Shown one piece after another: positions 32,618 to 41,891 of a DNA stretch of 64,000 bases. How positions within the stretch are numbered: the first letter of the stretch is position 1; each line of letters begins with the position of its first letter. A program made the translations under genes and the position numbers. The notes under the pieces were generated by a model that worked only from the letters and a program-made list of their open reading frames with translations, searched no databases and had not been told where the DNA came from. This DNA is from Amphritea pacifica (GTDB lineage Bacteria; Pseudomonadota; Gammaproteobacteria; Pseudomonadales; Balneatricaceae), in contig NZ_JAFFZO010000014.1 in NCBI RefSeq assembly GCF_016924145.1, forward strand, positions 1-64,000, written 5' to 3'.

Positions 32618-33874
32618 ATGCTCAAGGGATTAAGGCTGGCCATTGCGGCCGTTATAACACTGTTGGGTAGTGGGGTGTACGCATCGCAGATGCAGCAGTG
32701 CCAGCAGGCGTATAGCGAAGGGAAAGTGATGCAGGCCTACCATAGCTGTCTGCCCCTGGCTCAGGTGGGAGACCCTCAGGCCGCTTTTATCCTTGCCCGT
32801 CTCTATGCGCTTGGTGTTGAGAGTGGTACACCTGACTGGCAAAAGGTGGTCGAGTGGCTGAGGATCTCAGCTGCAGGTGATCATGCTGAAGCGGCTTATA
32901 ACCTGGCGATAGCCTATCAGAAAGGCAAAGGCACTGAGATCGATCTGCAACAGAGTATCAACTATTACACGCAGTCGGCAGAACTGGGCAATGCCAAAGC
33001 GATGCGTAATCTGGCGCTGTTGTATGAAAAGGGTGAAGGGGTACCCCAGGATATCCATCAGGCCTTTACTCTCTACCAGCGTTCAGCAGAAGCGGGCCTG
33101 TCGGACAGTCAGTTAAAAACCGGTTTGATGCTATTGCAGGGCGAGGGAGTGACAAAAGACCCGGCTGCGGCCCGCCCCTGGATAGAACAGTCAGCCGCTG
33201 CGGGAAATGATAAGGCGCAGCTGGCACTGGGGGTTTTGTTGATTGACTTTGACCCCGGCAGTGCCATCGGGTGGTATCGGCAGGCGGTGTATTCGGGTAA
33301 CGCTTATGCGGCTCATAATCTGGCACTGATCTATTCCCAAGGGCGAGTGGTGCCGCAGGATCTGATGCAGGCGCTGGCCTATGCTGACGCCAGTATCGAG
33401 CTGGGTAATCCGAAAACCCAGGTGCTGTATGACAAGATTTTAGCTGCGGTACAGCAGGCTGGGGCAGCTGTGCCCCGCCCGCGCAACAACAGTATTTCAC
33501 TGAATCACTCAGATCAGTCCACCGGGCAGGCAGAGGCTGCGCGGTCTGATACCTCCGGGCTGGCATCAGCGGTTCAGGCGGATGCTGAACCATCGCTACG
33601 GGATCTTAACTGGCTGAAAGCGCAACCGGCGGGCCTGTTTGTGGTGCAGCTTGCACGGCTGACCAGTCTGGAGAGCAGTATTCGTTTTATCAGCGATTAC
33701 CACATCCCGCGGATTGCCCAAACCGTTAACCTTGCTAAGCACGATTATGTGGTGTTGTTGAAAGAAAGTTTTGTCAGCAAAGCTGACGCCCTGAGGACAT
33801 TGAAACAGCGGCTTCCTGAGGCCCTGGCAAGTGAAGCCTGGATTCGAAGTTATCGCTCTCTGTATGCACAATAG
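32618..33874 (+). CDS. Periplasmic Sel1-repeat protein with SPOR domain (3 of 3)
   Basis: A 418-residue protein with a signal peptide (MLKGLRLAIAAVITLLGSGVYA-SQ), Sel1 repeats at about 45-270 (AEAAYNLAIAYQKGKGTEI, KAMRNLALLYEKGEGVPQD) and a SPOR-like end (LNWLKAQPAGLFVVQLARLTS). Start 32618 with AAAGGA is chosen because the longer frame from 32564 would hide the signal peptide. The mannosyltransferase-like gene begins 6 bp after its stop, so the two are probably cotranscribed. Confidence 0.82.
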   Translation: MLKGLRLAIAAVITLLGSGVYASQMQQCQQAYSEGKVMQAYHSCLPLAQVGDPQAAFILARLYALGVESGTPDWQKVVEWLRISAAGDHAEAAYNLAIAYQKGKGTEIDLQQSINYYTQSAELGNAKAMRNLALLYEKGEGVPQDIHQAFTLYQRSAEAGLSDSQLKTGLMLLQGEGVTKDPAAARPWIEQSAAAGNDKAQLALGVLLIDFDPGSAIGWYRQAVYSGNAYAAHNLALIYSQGRVVPQDLMQALAYADASIELGNPKTQVLYDKILAAVQQAGAAVPRPRNNSISLNHSDQSTGQAEAARSDTSGLASAVQADAEPSLRDLNWLKAQPAGLFVVQLARLTSLESSIRFISDYHIPRIAQTVNLAKHDYVVLLKESFVSKADALRTLKQRLPEALASEAWIRSYRSLYAQ

Positions 33875-33880
33875 AGCATT

Positions 33881-34972
33881 ATGAAGATACTCCTGCTGTC
33901 CGCCTATGATGCTGCCAGTCATGCCTACTGGCATCGCGGGCTGGTCGCTAATCTCGGGCAACACCAATGGACCGTGCTGACCCTGCCGCCGCGTTATTTT
34001 TCCTGGCGCATACGGGGTAATAGTCTCAGTTGGGCATATAGTGAGCGTGAGTGTCTTGAGCAGGACTATGACCTGCTGATTGCCACCTCAATGACTGATC
34101 TTTCAGCGTTACGCGGCTTTGTGCCTCATCTGGCGGGTATACCAACGCTGGTCTATTTTCATGAAAATCAGTTTGCCTATCCCGAATCCGGCCGGGAGTA
34201 TGGCACTGTCGAACCGAAGATACTTAACCTTTATACCGCTTTAGCGGCGGACCATATCTGTTTCAATACCGACTATAATCGCGATACCTTTATCGACGGC
34301 TGTCGTCGATTGCTAAAAAAACTTCCCGATCAGATTCCGGCGGGTGTGATTGAGCAGTTGGAGAGACGCTCTTCTGTGTTGCCGGTGCCGTTGCCGCAAT
34401 CTGTTTTTCTGCCCCATGCCCCACAACCCGGGCCGCTCCGGCTGATCTGGAATCATCGCTGGGAGTTCGATAAAGGGCCAGAGTTACTGCTCAGGGCTGC
34501 CCGGCAACTGTGCGAAACCGGAGTGGATTTCAGGCTCGATCTTGTCGGTCAGCAGTTTCGCCGCGTGCCTGAAGCGTTTCAGGAACTCAGGGCTTTGCTG
34601 GGCGATCGGCTGGGGCATTGGGGATATGTTGAGTCGGTTGCAGAGTATCGCCGTCTGTTGCAGCAGGCTGATGTTGTTCTCTCAACGGCGTTACATGACT
34701 TTCAGGGGATCGCGGTGCTGGAAGGGGTTGCTGCAGGCGCCATGCCGTTGGTGCCCGGACGGCTGGCTTATCCGCAACTGTTACCGGCAAGCGGCTGTTA
34801 TTGCAGCGGTGAAGGTGAGACTCAAAGCCTGGTGGACAGCGTTATCCACTTAGCCGGATTGAAGCGTGCCGGACAGGCGCTCTCTGCACCGGATATATCG
34901 GCTCTGAGCTGGGATAATATGGCACCGCTGTACGAGGGACTGCTGCACCGTGTTGCGGTAGAGGGTGTGTAG
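33881..34972 (+). CDS. tRNA-queuosine mannosyltransferase-like (DUF3524/GTDC1 family) glycosyltransferase
   Basis: A 363-residue GT-B-type glycosyltransferase. The N-terminal DUF3524 domain (1-170) shows MKILLLSAYDAASHAYW, DLLIATSMTDLSALRGF, LVYFHENQFAYP and HICFNTDYNRDTF, all hallmarks of the GTDC1/QTMAN family. The C-terminal half has a GT4-like donor site: LIWNHRWEFDKGPELLLRA and the E-rich GIAVLEGVAAGAMPLV. Vertebrate GTDC1 mannosylates queuosine in tRNA-Asp; the bacterial acceptor is not established. It lies 6 bp after a Sel1-SPOR gene. Confidence 0.83.
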   Translation: MKILLLSAYDAASHAYWHRGLVANLGQHQWTVLTLPPRYFSWRIRGNSLSWAYSERECLEQDYDLLIATSMTDLSALRGFVPHLAGIPTLVYFHENQFAYPESGREYGTVEPKILNLYTALAADHICFNTDYNRDTFIDGCRRLLKKLPDQIPAGVIEQLERRSSVLPVPLPQSVFLPHAPQPGPLRLIWNHRWEFDKGPELLLRAARQLCETGVDFRLDLVGQQFRRVPEAFQELRALLGDRLGHWGYVESVAEYRRLLQQADVVLSTALHDFQGIAVLEGVAAGAMPLVPGRLAYPQLLPASGCYCSGEGETQSLVDSVIHLAGLKRAGQALSAPDISALSWDNMAPLYEGLLHRVAVEGV

Positions 34973-35081
34973 ACCCATAAGTTCAACGGTTTTATCAGCT
35001 TGCTCAGATTTCACAGAGGGGCGGTTCAACAGCTGCTGAACTGCCCATCCTGACGTCAAGATATGGTTAAACGGTCAGTAC

Positions 35082-35546
35082 TCAATCCAGTCCTGCCAGC
35101 AGGGCACGCCACTCAGGGTGAATATACCCCTTTTCTTTCATCACTGTCGTAATAGAGAAGCTCTGCTGATTGCTTTCCAGAGTGACTTTGGTTGCCTGCT
35201 TCAGCAGTGCTTTTAGCGGTGTTTCTGAGATGAAAGGACGCATCGCAATCCGCTTGCCAGACACTGTCACACCATGGCGGGTATAGCTTTCGGTGGGTGT
35301 CAGCTTATAGGCTGTATTATCAATCCACAAAGTCGCGCCGCTGATCGGATGATATTCACCACTGATAGCTATTTTCAGTGTTTTGGGGCGGTTGTAGTCA
35401 ATATAGAGTGCGCTGCACACTTCATTTTGGTTACAGCTGAGTGGATGAATCACCTCATCATAGAGATGATCTGGTAGATTATATTGCTGGGCCAGACTAG
35501 TGCAGCCACTGAGTAAAACCAGGCAGAATGTAAGCAGGTACTTCAT
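35082..35546 (-). CDS. Small lipoprotein, paralogue of 35717-36187
   Basis: A 154-residue protein with a signal peptide and lipobox LSGC (MKYLLTFCLVLLSGCTS). Shared with the upstream paralogue are a C-x4-C pair (CNQNEVC), the core LKIAISGEYHPISGATLWID and a C-terminal W-x2-LLA motif (HPEWRALLAGLD). The fold is probably beta-rich. No known family recognised. Likely anchored in the outer membrane facing the periplasm. Confidence 0.65.
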   Translation of the reverse strand: MKYLLTFCLVLLSGCTSLAQQYNLPDHLYDEVIHPLSCNQNEVCSALYIDYNRPKTLKIAISGEYHPISGATLWIDNTAYKLTPTESYTRHGVTVSGKRIAMRPFISETPLKALLKQATKVTLESNQQSFSITTVMKEKGYIHPEWRALLAGLD

Positions 35547-35716
35547 GGGGGTATCTCTTCCTGAAATAGATGTGGAGTTGTTGACTGTTGATTATAACGG
35601 GGAAACATCAGGCTGCAACGATTGCAGCTCATTGCTTTTCAGGTGTGAGAGGGGGCGCTGAACGAATTGTGCGCTTCAGAATGGTTCGGGTCAGGCGCAC
35701 AGTTAGTATTATGACC

Positions 35717-36187
35717 TCAGTTCGGGCTGCGTTCAGGTTCAACGGCTGCCAGCAGGGATTGCCACTGAGTGTCAGTATAGCCAGGCCGTTTCAGCGTGTG
35801 GATTAGTGAGTAACTCTGCATATCGGTGTACAGTTTAACCCGCACACCCTGCTGCAGTTTCTGTCTGATGCCCGGAGGTGTGCTGAAGCGGTGAACCGAG
35901 GTGCGCAGGCCTGTCGGGGTCTCATTATACACTGTTCGCGACTGGCTGGGCTGAAGTGGATAAGTGGTGCCATCGATCCAGATATTGGCTGCTTTTATGG
36001 GGTGATAGATACCACTGACAACAATTTTAAGGTGCTGTGCATCTCTCTCTATGGCTGTCGATGCGGTACAGATATCATTGCCAAAACAGCGGGAGGGGGT
36101 GGGTGTATCGGAAAGCTGCATGGGGCGGTTAGCGCCGCTGCATCCGGTGAGTAATAGCAGAACAAATGCGAGTGCATAACGTGTCAT
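35717..36187 (-). CDS. Small lipoprotein, paralogue of 35082-35546
   Basis: A 156-residue protein with lipobox LTGC (MTRYALAFVLLLLTGCSG), a C-x4-C pair (CFGNDIC), the core LKIVVSGIYHPIKAANIWIDG and the ending DTQWQSLLAAVE. About one third of positions match the neighbour, so the pair arose by tandem duplication. It is 170 bp upstream of the second copy on the same strand. Function unknown. Confidence 0.65.
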   Translation of the reverse strand: MTRYALAFVLLLLTGCSGANRPMQLSDTPTPSRCFGNDICTASTAIERDAQHLKIVVSGIYHPIKAANIWIDGTTYPLQPSQSRTVYNETPTGLRTSVHRFSTPPGIRQKLQQGVRVKLYTDMQSYSLIHTLKRPGYTDTQWQSLLAAVEPERSPN

Positions 36188-36329
36188 TGGTGCTCATCCC
36201 TGAGTGCGTATACTTTTAAATCAGGCCCGATTATACGGCGATAACCCCCTATTGCAATTCTTTTTCAAACATCTGTTTGGCTTGCGGGCCGGGGGAGCTA
36301 TCCCTGGGAGGGCTGATTTTCTGTCTTAA

Positions 36330-36818
36330 CTAGCCGTTGATATAGTTGAGAGGAACGGCGGTGGTATCAACGATTTTTCGCATAATAAAGGCGGATTTAA
36401 CGCCGGTGACCCCCTGAATCCGGGTGATTTTTCCTAACAGTATATCGTGATAGCGGTCCATATCCGGTACTGCAACCTTTAGCTGATAATCTGCATCATG
36501 GCCGGTAATCAGATAGCATTCCATTACTTCAGGAAAGCTGCTGATTGTGGTTTCGAAGGTCTCGAACCGCTCGGGGATATGTTTATCCATGCTGATATGC
36601 AGAATTGCGATCAGGTTCAGATCCACCGCTCGCTCATCGATTCGTACCACCCTGTCCCTGATAATACCGGCCTCTTCCAATGCCTTTACCCGTCGGGAGC
36701 AGGGCGCAGCGGTCAGGCCGACTTTTTCCGCAAGATCCTGATTTGAAAGCCCGCCGTCACGCTGTAGCTCGCGCAAGATTTTCAAGTCAAAGCGGTCGAG
36801 AGGATGGTTTGATTTCAT
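36330..36818 (-). CDS. Lrp/AsnC-family transcriptional regulator
   Basis: A 162-residue regulator. An N-terminal AsnC-type HTH (residues 8-60: LDRFDLKILRELQRDGGLSNQDLAEKVGLTAAPCSRRVKALEEAG) is followed by an ACT-like RAM ligand-binding domain (VMECYLITGHDADYQLKVAVPD). Start 36818 gives the normal length; the upstream frame extension lacks homology. It is divergent from leuA across 371 bp and may sense an amino acid such as leucine, but this is inferred from position only. Confidence 0.85.
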   Translation of the reverse strand: MKSNHPLDRFDLKILRELQRDGGLSNQDLAEKVGLTAAPCSRRVKALEEAGIIRDRVVRIDERAVDLNLIAILHISMDKHIPERFETFETTISSFPEVMECYLITGHDADYQLKVAVPDMDRYHDILLGKITRIQGVTGVKSAFIMRKIVDTTAVPLNYING

Positions 36819-37189
36819 AGTTTTAATACTCTGCGCAATTATATTGGTATGCTTAGTGTAAATTGTTGATATTAATTGCGCAAATGAATGAAAAGCTCCG
36901 TAATTAGAACGGTTATTGCGTAACAAACACTTTAAACTTTGCTCTATTGATTGCTGCAGCGATAAATATTTGCCGAGAGCCACCAAAGCATGCCGTTATC
37001 AGCGGATGTGGGGGAGAGCACCAAAAGTGTCGAACCAGGTTTAAGCGCCAGTCTACCGGGCTGATCTATGTGTACCACAAGTATATGACTGACAAATTTG
37101 GTCCCGCGCTTTACCGCGCGGGATTTCAATCCAATAACTGTTTATAAATCAGAGAACTGCCACCGGCAGATACCCAGCAGGAACACGCT
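36819..37189. other. Lrp-leuA intergenic region with leader hairpin
   Basis: A GC-rich hairpin, CCCGCGC-TTTACC-GCGCGGG, lies at 37103-37122, about 70 bases before leuA, followed by ATTTC rather than a solid T tract. It could be an attenuator or simply a 5'-leader structure. No Leu-rich leader peptide was found; a 24-codon frame from 36989 has only scattered Leu codons. Confidence 0.4.
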
Positions 37190-38848
37190 ATGTTCGACTA
37201 TCGAAAATACAGTGCATTTGAACCGATCCGTTTGACCGACCGTACCTGGCCAGACAAGACCCTGACACAGGCGCCCGACTGGTGCAGTGTAGACCTGCGG
37301 GACGGCAACCAGGCGCTGGTGAATCCGATGAGTGTCGAGCAGAAAACGCGACTATTCGAGCTGCTGGTTAAACTGGGCTTTAAAGAGATTGAAGTGGGTT
37401 TTCCTTCAGCCTCTAAACCCGATTTCGATTTTGTACGTAAGCTGGTGGATGAGCAGCGGATTCCCGATGATGTCACCATTCAGGTGTTGACCCAGGCGCG
37501 TGAAGAGTTGATTAAACGCACTTATGAAGCGATGTCAGGGGTGAAAAAAGCGGTCATTCATGTGTATAACTCCACCTCTACCGTGCAGCGGGAACAGGTA
37601 TTTGGTCAGTCCCGCGAGGGGATTAAGGCGATTGCGGTGCAGGGGGCAAAATGGGTGCAGCAGTATGCCCAGCAGCATCCTGATACGGAGTGGTCGTTCC
37701 AGTACTCTCCTGAAAGTTTTAGTGGCACAGAGATGGATTACGCCATTGAGGTCTGTGATGCGGTGATTGAGCAGTGGCAACCCGAAAGTGGTCGCGACAT
37801 TATTATCAACCTGCCAGCCACTGTTGAGATGTCTACCCCGAACCGCTTTGCCGATCAGGTCGAGTATTTCTGCCGCCATCTGAAGAATCGTCAGTATGTC
37901 CGGGTGAGCCTGCATACCCATAATGACCGTGGTTGCGCGGTTGCCGCCGCAGAATTAGGCGTTTTGGCAGGTGCTGACCGGGTTGAAGGCACTTTGATGG
38001 GGAACGGTGAGCGTACCGGTAATATGGATGTGATCACCATGGGGATGAACCTGTATTCCCAGGGCGTTGATCCAAAGCTGGACTTCTCTGACATTATGGA
38101 GATCAACGAGGTGGTTGAAAGCTGTACAGGTATTCTTGTGGGGGTGCGGCATCCCTGGGCGGGAGAGCTGGTGTATACCGCGTTCTCTGGCAGCCATCAG
38201 GATGCGATCCGCAAATCGGTTAACTACCATACCGAACATAAAAAACAGCACTGGGATGTGGCCTATCTGCCGATCGATCCGCGGGATATAGGTCGGGAAT
38301 ATGAGGCGGTAGTGCGCATTAACTCTCAGAGCGGTAAAGGTGGAGTGGCGCTGGTACTGGAACGCGATTATGACATCAGCCTGCCAAAATGGATGCACTT
38401 TCCATTGAGCCGGGTGGTGCAGGGGGCGGCAGAGCAGAGCGGGGTTGAGGTTTCACCGGCTAATATCAAGCGCCTGTTTGATGAGCACTTTATCTCGGTG
38501 TCTGAAGCGTGGCAGTTGCATGACTATGATCTGCATACCGAGGGGCACCGTGTCAGTGCCAGCTTCAAAATCGGTGAGCAGCAGATGTCAGGAGAGGGGG
38601 CCGGTGCACTGGAGGCTCTGTGCGCTGCCCTGACAACCCGATATGGTTGCAGTATCGAGGTGATTCACTTCGATCAGCATGCCCTCAGTGGCGGAACCGA
38701 TGCCAATGCGCAGGCGTCGATTGCGGTTCAGATCAATGGTGAGGAATATTGCGCGGTCGCCGTGGCAGAAGATACTTCTGCCGCTGCATTGCAGGCGATG
38801 CTGACCGCTTTCAGCCGAACCGGTATTGAAACGGTTCAGGCGGCCTGA
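37190..38848 (+). CDS. leuA: 2-isopropylmalate synthase
   Basis: A 552-residue enzyme condensing acetyl-CoA with 2-oxoisovalerate, the first step of leucine synthesis. The HMGL-like TIM barrel (30-300) shows the metal-binding SVDLRDGNQALVNPM, the EIEVGFPSASKPDFDF segment, and SLHTHNDRGCAVAAAELG with GTLMGNGERTGN. The C-terminal LeuA regulatory domain (about 430-545) provides leucine feedback. The length and the DWCSVDLRDGNQAL version mark it as the longer LeuA2-type enzyme. A terminator follows at 38866. Confidence 0.93.
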   Translation: MFDYRKYSAFEPIRLTDRTWPDKTLTQAPDWCSVDLRDGNQALVNPMSVEQKTRLFELLVKLGFKEIEVGFPSASKPDFDFVRKLVDEQRIPDDVTIQVLTQAREELIKRTYEAMSGVKKAVIHVYNSTSTVQREQVFGQSREGIKAIAVQGAKWVQQYAQQHPDTEWSFQYSPESFSGTEMDYAIEVCDAVIEQWQPESGRDIIINLPATVEMSTPNRFADQVEYFCRHLKNRQYVRVSLHTHNDRGCAVAAAELGVLAGADRVEGTLMGNGERTGNMDVITMGMNLYSQGVDPKLDFSDIMEINEVVESCTGILVGVRHPWAGELVYTAFSGSHQDAIRKSVNYHTEHKKQHWDVAYLPIDPRDIGREYEAVVRINSQSGKGGVALVLERDYDISLPKWMHFPLSRVVQGAAEQSGVEVSPANIKRLFDEHFISVSEAWQLHDYDLHTEGHRVSASFKIGEQQMSGEGAGALEALCAALTTRYGCSIEVIHFDQHALSGGTDANAQASIAVQINGEEYCAVAVAEDTSAAALQAMLTAFSRTGIETVQAA

Positions 38849-38865
38849 TTCAGATTCAGATAATA

Positions 38866-38893
38866 AAACCCGGCACTGGTTGCCGGGTTTCTT
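38866..38893. terminator. Bidirectional terminator between leuA and nitrilase
   Basis: AAACCCGGCA (38866-38875) pairs with TGCCGGGTTT (38881-38890), followed by CTTT. On the opposite strand it is followed by TTATTATC, so it can serve both convergent genes. Confidence 0.8.
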
Positions 38894-38914
38894 TGTGTGC
38901 GCCAGGCATAGCGT

Positions 38915-39862
38915 TCAGCTTTTTTTGTCACTGAAGGTTACCGGTGGCATTGCGGTGCGATTGATCTCCAGATGGAAGATATCCGGCCGGTGATAATGGC
39001 CGGCAACATCCAGAGCCTTACGGGAATCCCGTGCTGCATCGGTATCGATAGTGGCGTATAACACCCCTTTTTCCTGGTGCAGAGGGCCTGCTACCACCCC
39101 GCCAAAGGGTTTAACCACCACCGCATCCCCAGGGTTGATCCACTCGTCATCCGTAAACAGTCGATCACGTTCGGGAAATGAGGCGGGGATATCGCTGCCC
39201 TGTATCGCCGTTGCGGTACTCAGTACCCAGCAGCCACCTTCACGGGCAATATGATTCATGGAGGCGATCCAGGTGTCACCGCTGTCCCAGGTGGGCGCAA
39301 TATAGATGTCGATATCCTGGGCATACAGTGCGTAGCGTGCCAGTGGCATATAGTTTTCCCAACAGATCAGACAGCCGATGCGTCCCACCTGTGTATCAAC
39401 CACCCGCAATCCGCTGGCATCACCAAATCCCCACACCATCCTTTCCGGGTTGGTCGGCATGATTTTACGATGCCGGTTAAGCAGGGAGCCATCACTGCCT
39501 ATGACCACAACAGTATTGAACAGGGTAGAGCCGCTGAACTCTGAGTCGATCTCGTTCATGCCCATCACCACAACCATGTTATGTTTAGCAGCGGCTTCAC
39601 AGACCGGGTTAAGATCCCCTTTGGCGATATTGACCGAATGGTTGCGAAGCTGGAAATGGATCTGATTACCCAGTGCGATATCTCCGCCGGGCCTCAGGCG
39701 CCATATCCAGGTGGGATAGCCCGGTAGAAATGCTTCGGGAAACACCAATAACTGCGAGCCCTGCTTAGCGACCTCTTCGATCGTACTAACCGCCAGTTCC
39801 AGCGAGGCTTTCAGATCTAAGAGCACAGGCGGTTTCTGTGAAATTGCCACATTGATATCCAT
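38915..39862 (-). CDS. Nitrilase/cyanide hydratase-family amidohydrolase
   Basis: A 315-residue C-N hydrolase. The catalytic Glu is in FPEAFLPGYP (about E43), Lys in NRHRKIMPTNPER (about K131) and nucleophilic Cys in GCLICWENYMPLAR (about C165). The ENYMPLAR context and the GFGDASG segment are typical of true nitrilases, which turn nitriles into acids plus ammonia in the cytoplasm. No nitrile-forming neighbour is seen. It is divergent from the MFS gene across 380 bp. Confidence 0.88.
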   Translation of the reverse strand: MDINVAISQKPPVLLDLKASLELAVSTIEEVAKQGSQLLVFPEAFLPGYPTWIWRLRPGGDIALGNQIHFQLRNHSVNIAKGDLNPVCEAAAKHNMVVVMGMNEIDSEFSGSTLFNTVVVIGSDGSLLNRHRKIMPTNPERMVWGFGDASGLRVVDTQVGRIGCLICWENYMPLARYALYAQDIDIYIAPTWDSGDTWIASMNHIAREGGCWVLSTATAIQGSDIPASFPERDRLFTDDEWINPGDAVVVKPFGGVVAGPLHQEKGVLYATIDTDAARDSRKALDVAGHYHRPDIFHLEINRTAMPPVTFSDKKS

Positions 39863-40242
39863 AACGATTGCTCCATTATTGTAATTTGATGATTGTGCCG
39901 GAGCCTCTGACGTCTGATAACAGGCTGAAAACCCTCAGCGCAGTGATATTTGTGGACAGATAATTTTGCTTACCTCCCTGATCCTGATCTGCCAACGTTA
40001 AGAAAATGCCTGACAGCCTTGTTGGAAACGGTGTCGGCCAGTCTGTAAAAGTGTAGTTCAAAGTGGGATAGATGATCAGGATATAGCGGATTAGCAACAG
40101 CTGACGGGAATATCATCGCTGTTCGTCGGAGATACTTTGCGGTAAAAAATGTAAGACGTTATCGTTGTAAAGGTGCGGATCAATTCCCTTTTGATGGGCG
40201 TGATCGGTTGACTTTAATATACATCTTCGGGACCACAGCGCA
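39863..40242. other. Intergenic region, nitrilase-MFS
   Basis: Divergent promoter region. No gene, clear operator dyad or consensus promoter was identified. TTGACT occurs near 40208, but no well-spaced -10 box follows it. Confidence 0.4.
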
Positions 40243-41859
40243 ATGCAACCCAATATCCTGATTCGGATTCAGCCGATTCTTTTCTCTATTTTTGCCGTGG
40301 CGGTGAGTCATAACCTGTTTTTTGTGATGTTACCGATTCGTCTCAGAGAGGGGGGCTTTGAGTCTGCCAATATTGGTATGGCGATGAGTATGTTCGCTGT
40401 TGGTGCCATTATGGCTGGACTGTTCGGCTCCCGGGCGGTGCTGCGGGCCGGGCATATCCGGGCTTTTTCCTCAATGGCGGCAACACTGGCGATTGTCGCG
40501 GTGTGTCACAGCTATTTTATTGATATCTGGGTTACCGCCGGACTCAGAATGGTCGCCGGTTTTTGCTTTGTCACCAGTTTTATTACACTGGAAAGCTGGT
40601 TAAATGTGCTCAGTGATAAGCGTAACCGGGGGCAGGTATTTGGTACTTACCAGATCTGTTTTGCAATCGGTTTCGGTTCGGCTCCGTTTCTGTTTAGTCT
40701 CTCCAGTGAGCATGATCCCCGGTTGTTTGGACTGATCGGGGTGTTTCTCTGTATCTCGCTGATTATTATGTCGATGAGTCGTTTACCCCTGCCCGAGCTG
40801 CCCAGCCGACCCCGGCCGATGTCGCTAAAACGACTGTGGCAATATTCACCCTCGGGTACTCTGTCCTGTCTCTGTGCTGGCCTCATCAGTGCTGCCAGCG
40901 TTTCACTGATATCGCTGTACGCCTATGATCACGGCATTACCGGAATCTGGCTTTCACTGGTGCTGGGCTCCTATCAGTTGGGTGGTTTGCTGACACAGTA
41001 CCCGGTTGGCTGGCTGGCTGATCGTTATGATAAACGCCTGGTGGCAGCCGGTCTGATGGCGATGGGGGTGATCAGCAATCTGTTGATTATCGCTGAGAGC
41101 TTTATGCCGATGCCGATTGAGATGCTGGTGGTGCTGTTTCTGATCTCGGGAGGATCAGGGGTCGCGTTATTTCCGCTGGCGGTGACTCAGGTGTTTGATC
41201 ATATTGATCTGAAAGAGGCGATGTCAGCCACCAGTATGATGCAGATCCTGTTGGGCTGCGGGGGCGTTTTAGGACCGATCATTGCCGGATCTCTGATGAC
41301 TCAGTTTGCAAGTATCTGGCTATATTACTACCTGGTGGCGGTGCATCTGTTCGTGGTGGTGTTTCTGATGATCAGGAAGCTGTTTGTACGCACCGAAACC
41401 CTGGAGAGTAGCTCAAAATATCAGGTCAGCATGCAGGGATCCTCAGTGGGTTCAGCCGTGTTGGAACCGCTGCTCAACTATAACCTTGCCGAGATTGGTG
41501 ATCCCGAGCTTAAACTGCTGCTGGTGGCGCTGGGACAGCAACCTAAAGACCCCGCAATTCTTATCCGTACTGCGCTGGAAGGGTCATCCCTGAAGCCTCA
41601 GGATGTGGCGATCCATATGGTGCTGGCCTTACCGAAACGCTCTGGCGAACTGATCAGGGTGTTGGTTAAACAGTTTCCCGAAGCGCGTCTGGCGATCACC
41701 TATTCACTGCGAGACCTGTTTATTCTGCGTAAGGAACGGATCAATGCGATGCTGCAGGTAGCTCTGACCGAGGGGGCTGATGACGCTGAGCGTACCGAGA
41801 TAGACTCTATGCTGGAGCATATCGCCCGGGAGGTGGAGGAGGAAACAGTGGTTGCTTAA
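40243..41859 (+). CDS. MFS transporter with cytoplasmic C-terminal extension
   Basis: A 538-residue protein. Residues 1-385 form the 12-helix MFS core of the YcaD/TsgA-like group (LFFVMLPIRLREGGFESANIGMAMS, WLNVLSDKRNRGQVFGTYQ, TQYPVGWLADRYDKR). Residues about 395-538 form a soluble alpha-helical tail (GDPELKLLLVALGQQPKDP, EIDSMLEHIAREVEEE) not usual for this family. Substrate unknown. Proline-free helices in the tail suggest a protein-interaction or sensing domain. Confidence 0.83.
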   Translation: MQPNILIRIQPILFSIFAVAVSHNLFFVMLPIRLREGGFESANIGMAMSMFAVGAIMAGLFGSRAVLRAGHIRAFSSMAATLAIVAVCHSYFIDIWVTAGLRMVAGFCFVTSFITLESWLNVLSDKRNRGQVFGTYQICFAIGFGSAPFLFSLSSEHDPRLFGLIGVFLCISLIIMSMSRLPLPELPSRPRPMSLKRLWQYSPSGTLSCLCAGLISAASVSLISLYAYDHGITGIWLSLVLGSYQLGGLLTQYPVGWLADRYDKRLVAAGLMAMGVISNLLIIAESFMPMPIEMLVVLFLISGGSGVALFPLAVTQVFDHIDLKEAMSATSMMQILLGCGGVLGPIIAGSLMTQFASIWLYYYLVAVHLFVVVFLMIRKLFVRTETLESSSKYQVSMQGSSVGSAVLEPLLNYNLAEIGDPELKLLLVALGQQPKDPAILIRTALEGSSLKPQDVAIHMVLALPKRSGELIRVLVKQFPEARLAITYSLRDLFILRKERINAMLQVALTEGADDAERTEIDSMLEHIAREVEEETVVA

Positions 41860-41891
41860 TCATGCCTGTGTGCAAAAGAGGTGGTGCACAG

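Noticed and set aside
36989-37063. Possible leuA leader peptide (MPLSADVGESTKSVEPGLSA...)
   Set aside because: Only a few dispersed Leu codons and no terminator/antiterminator pair in register; does not meet the plan of a leu attenuator.
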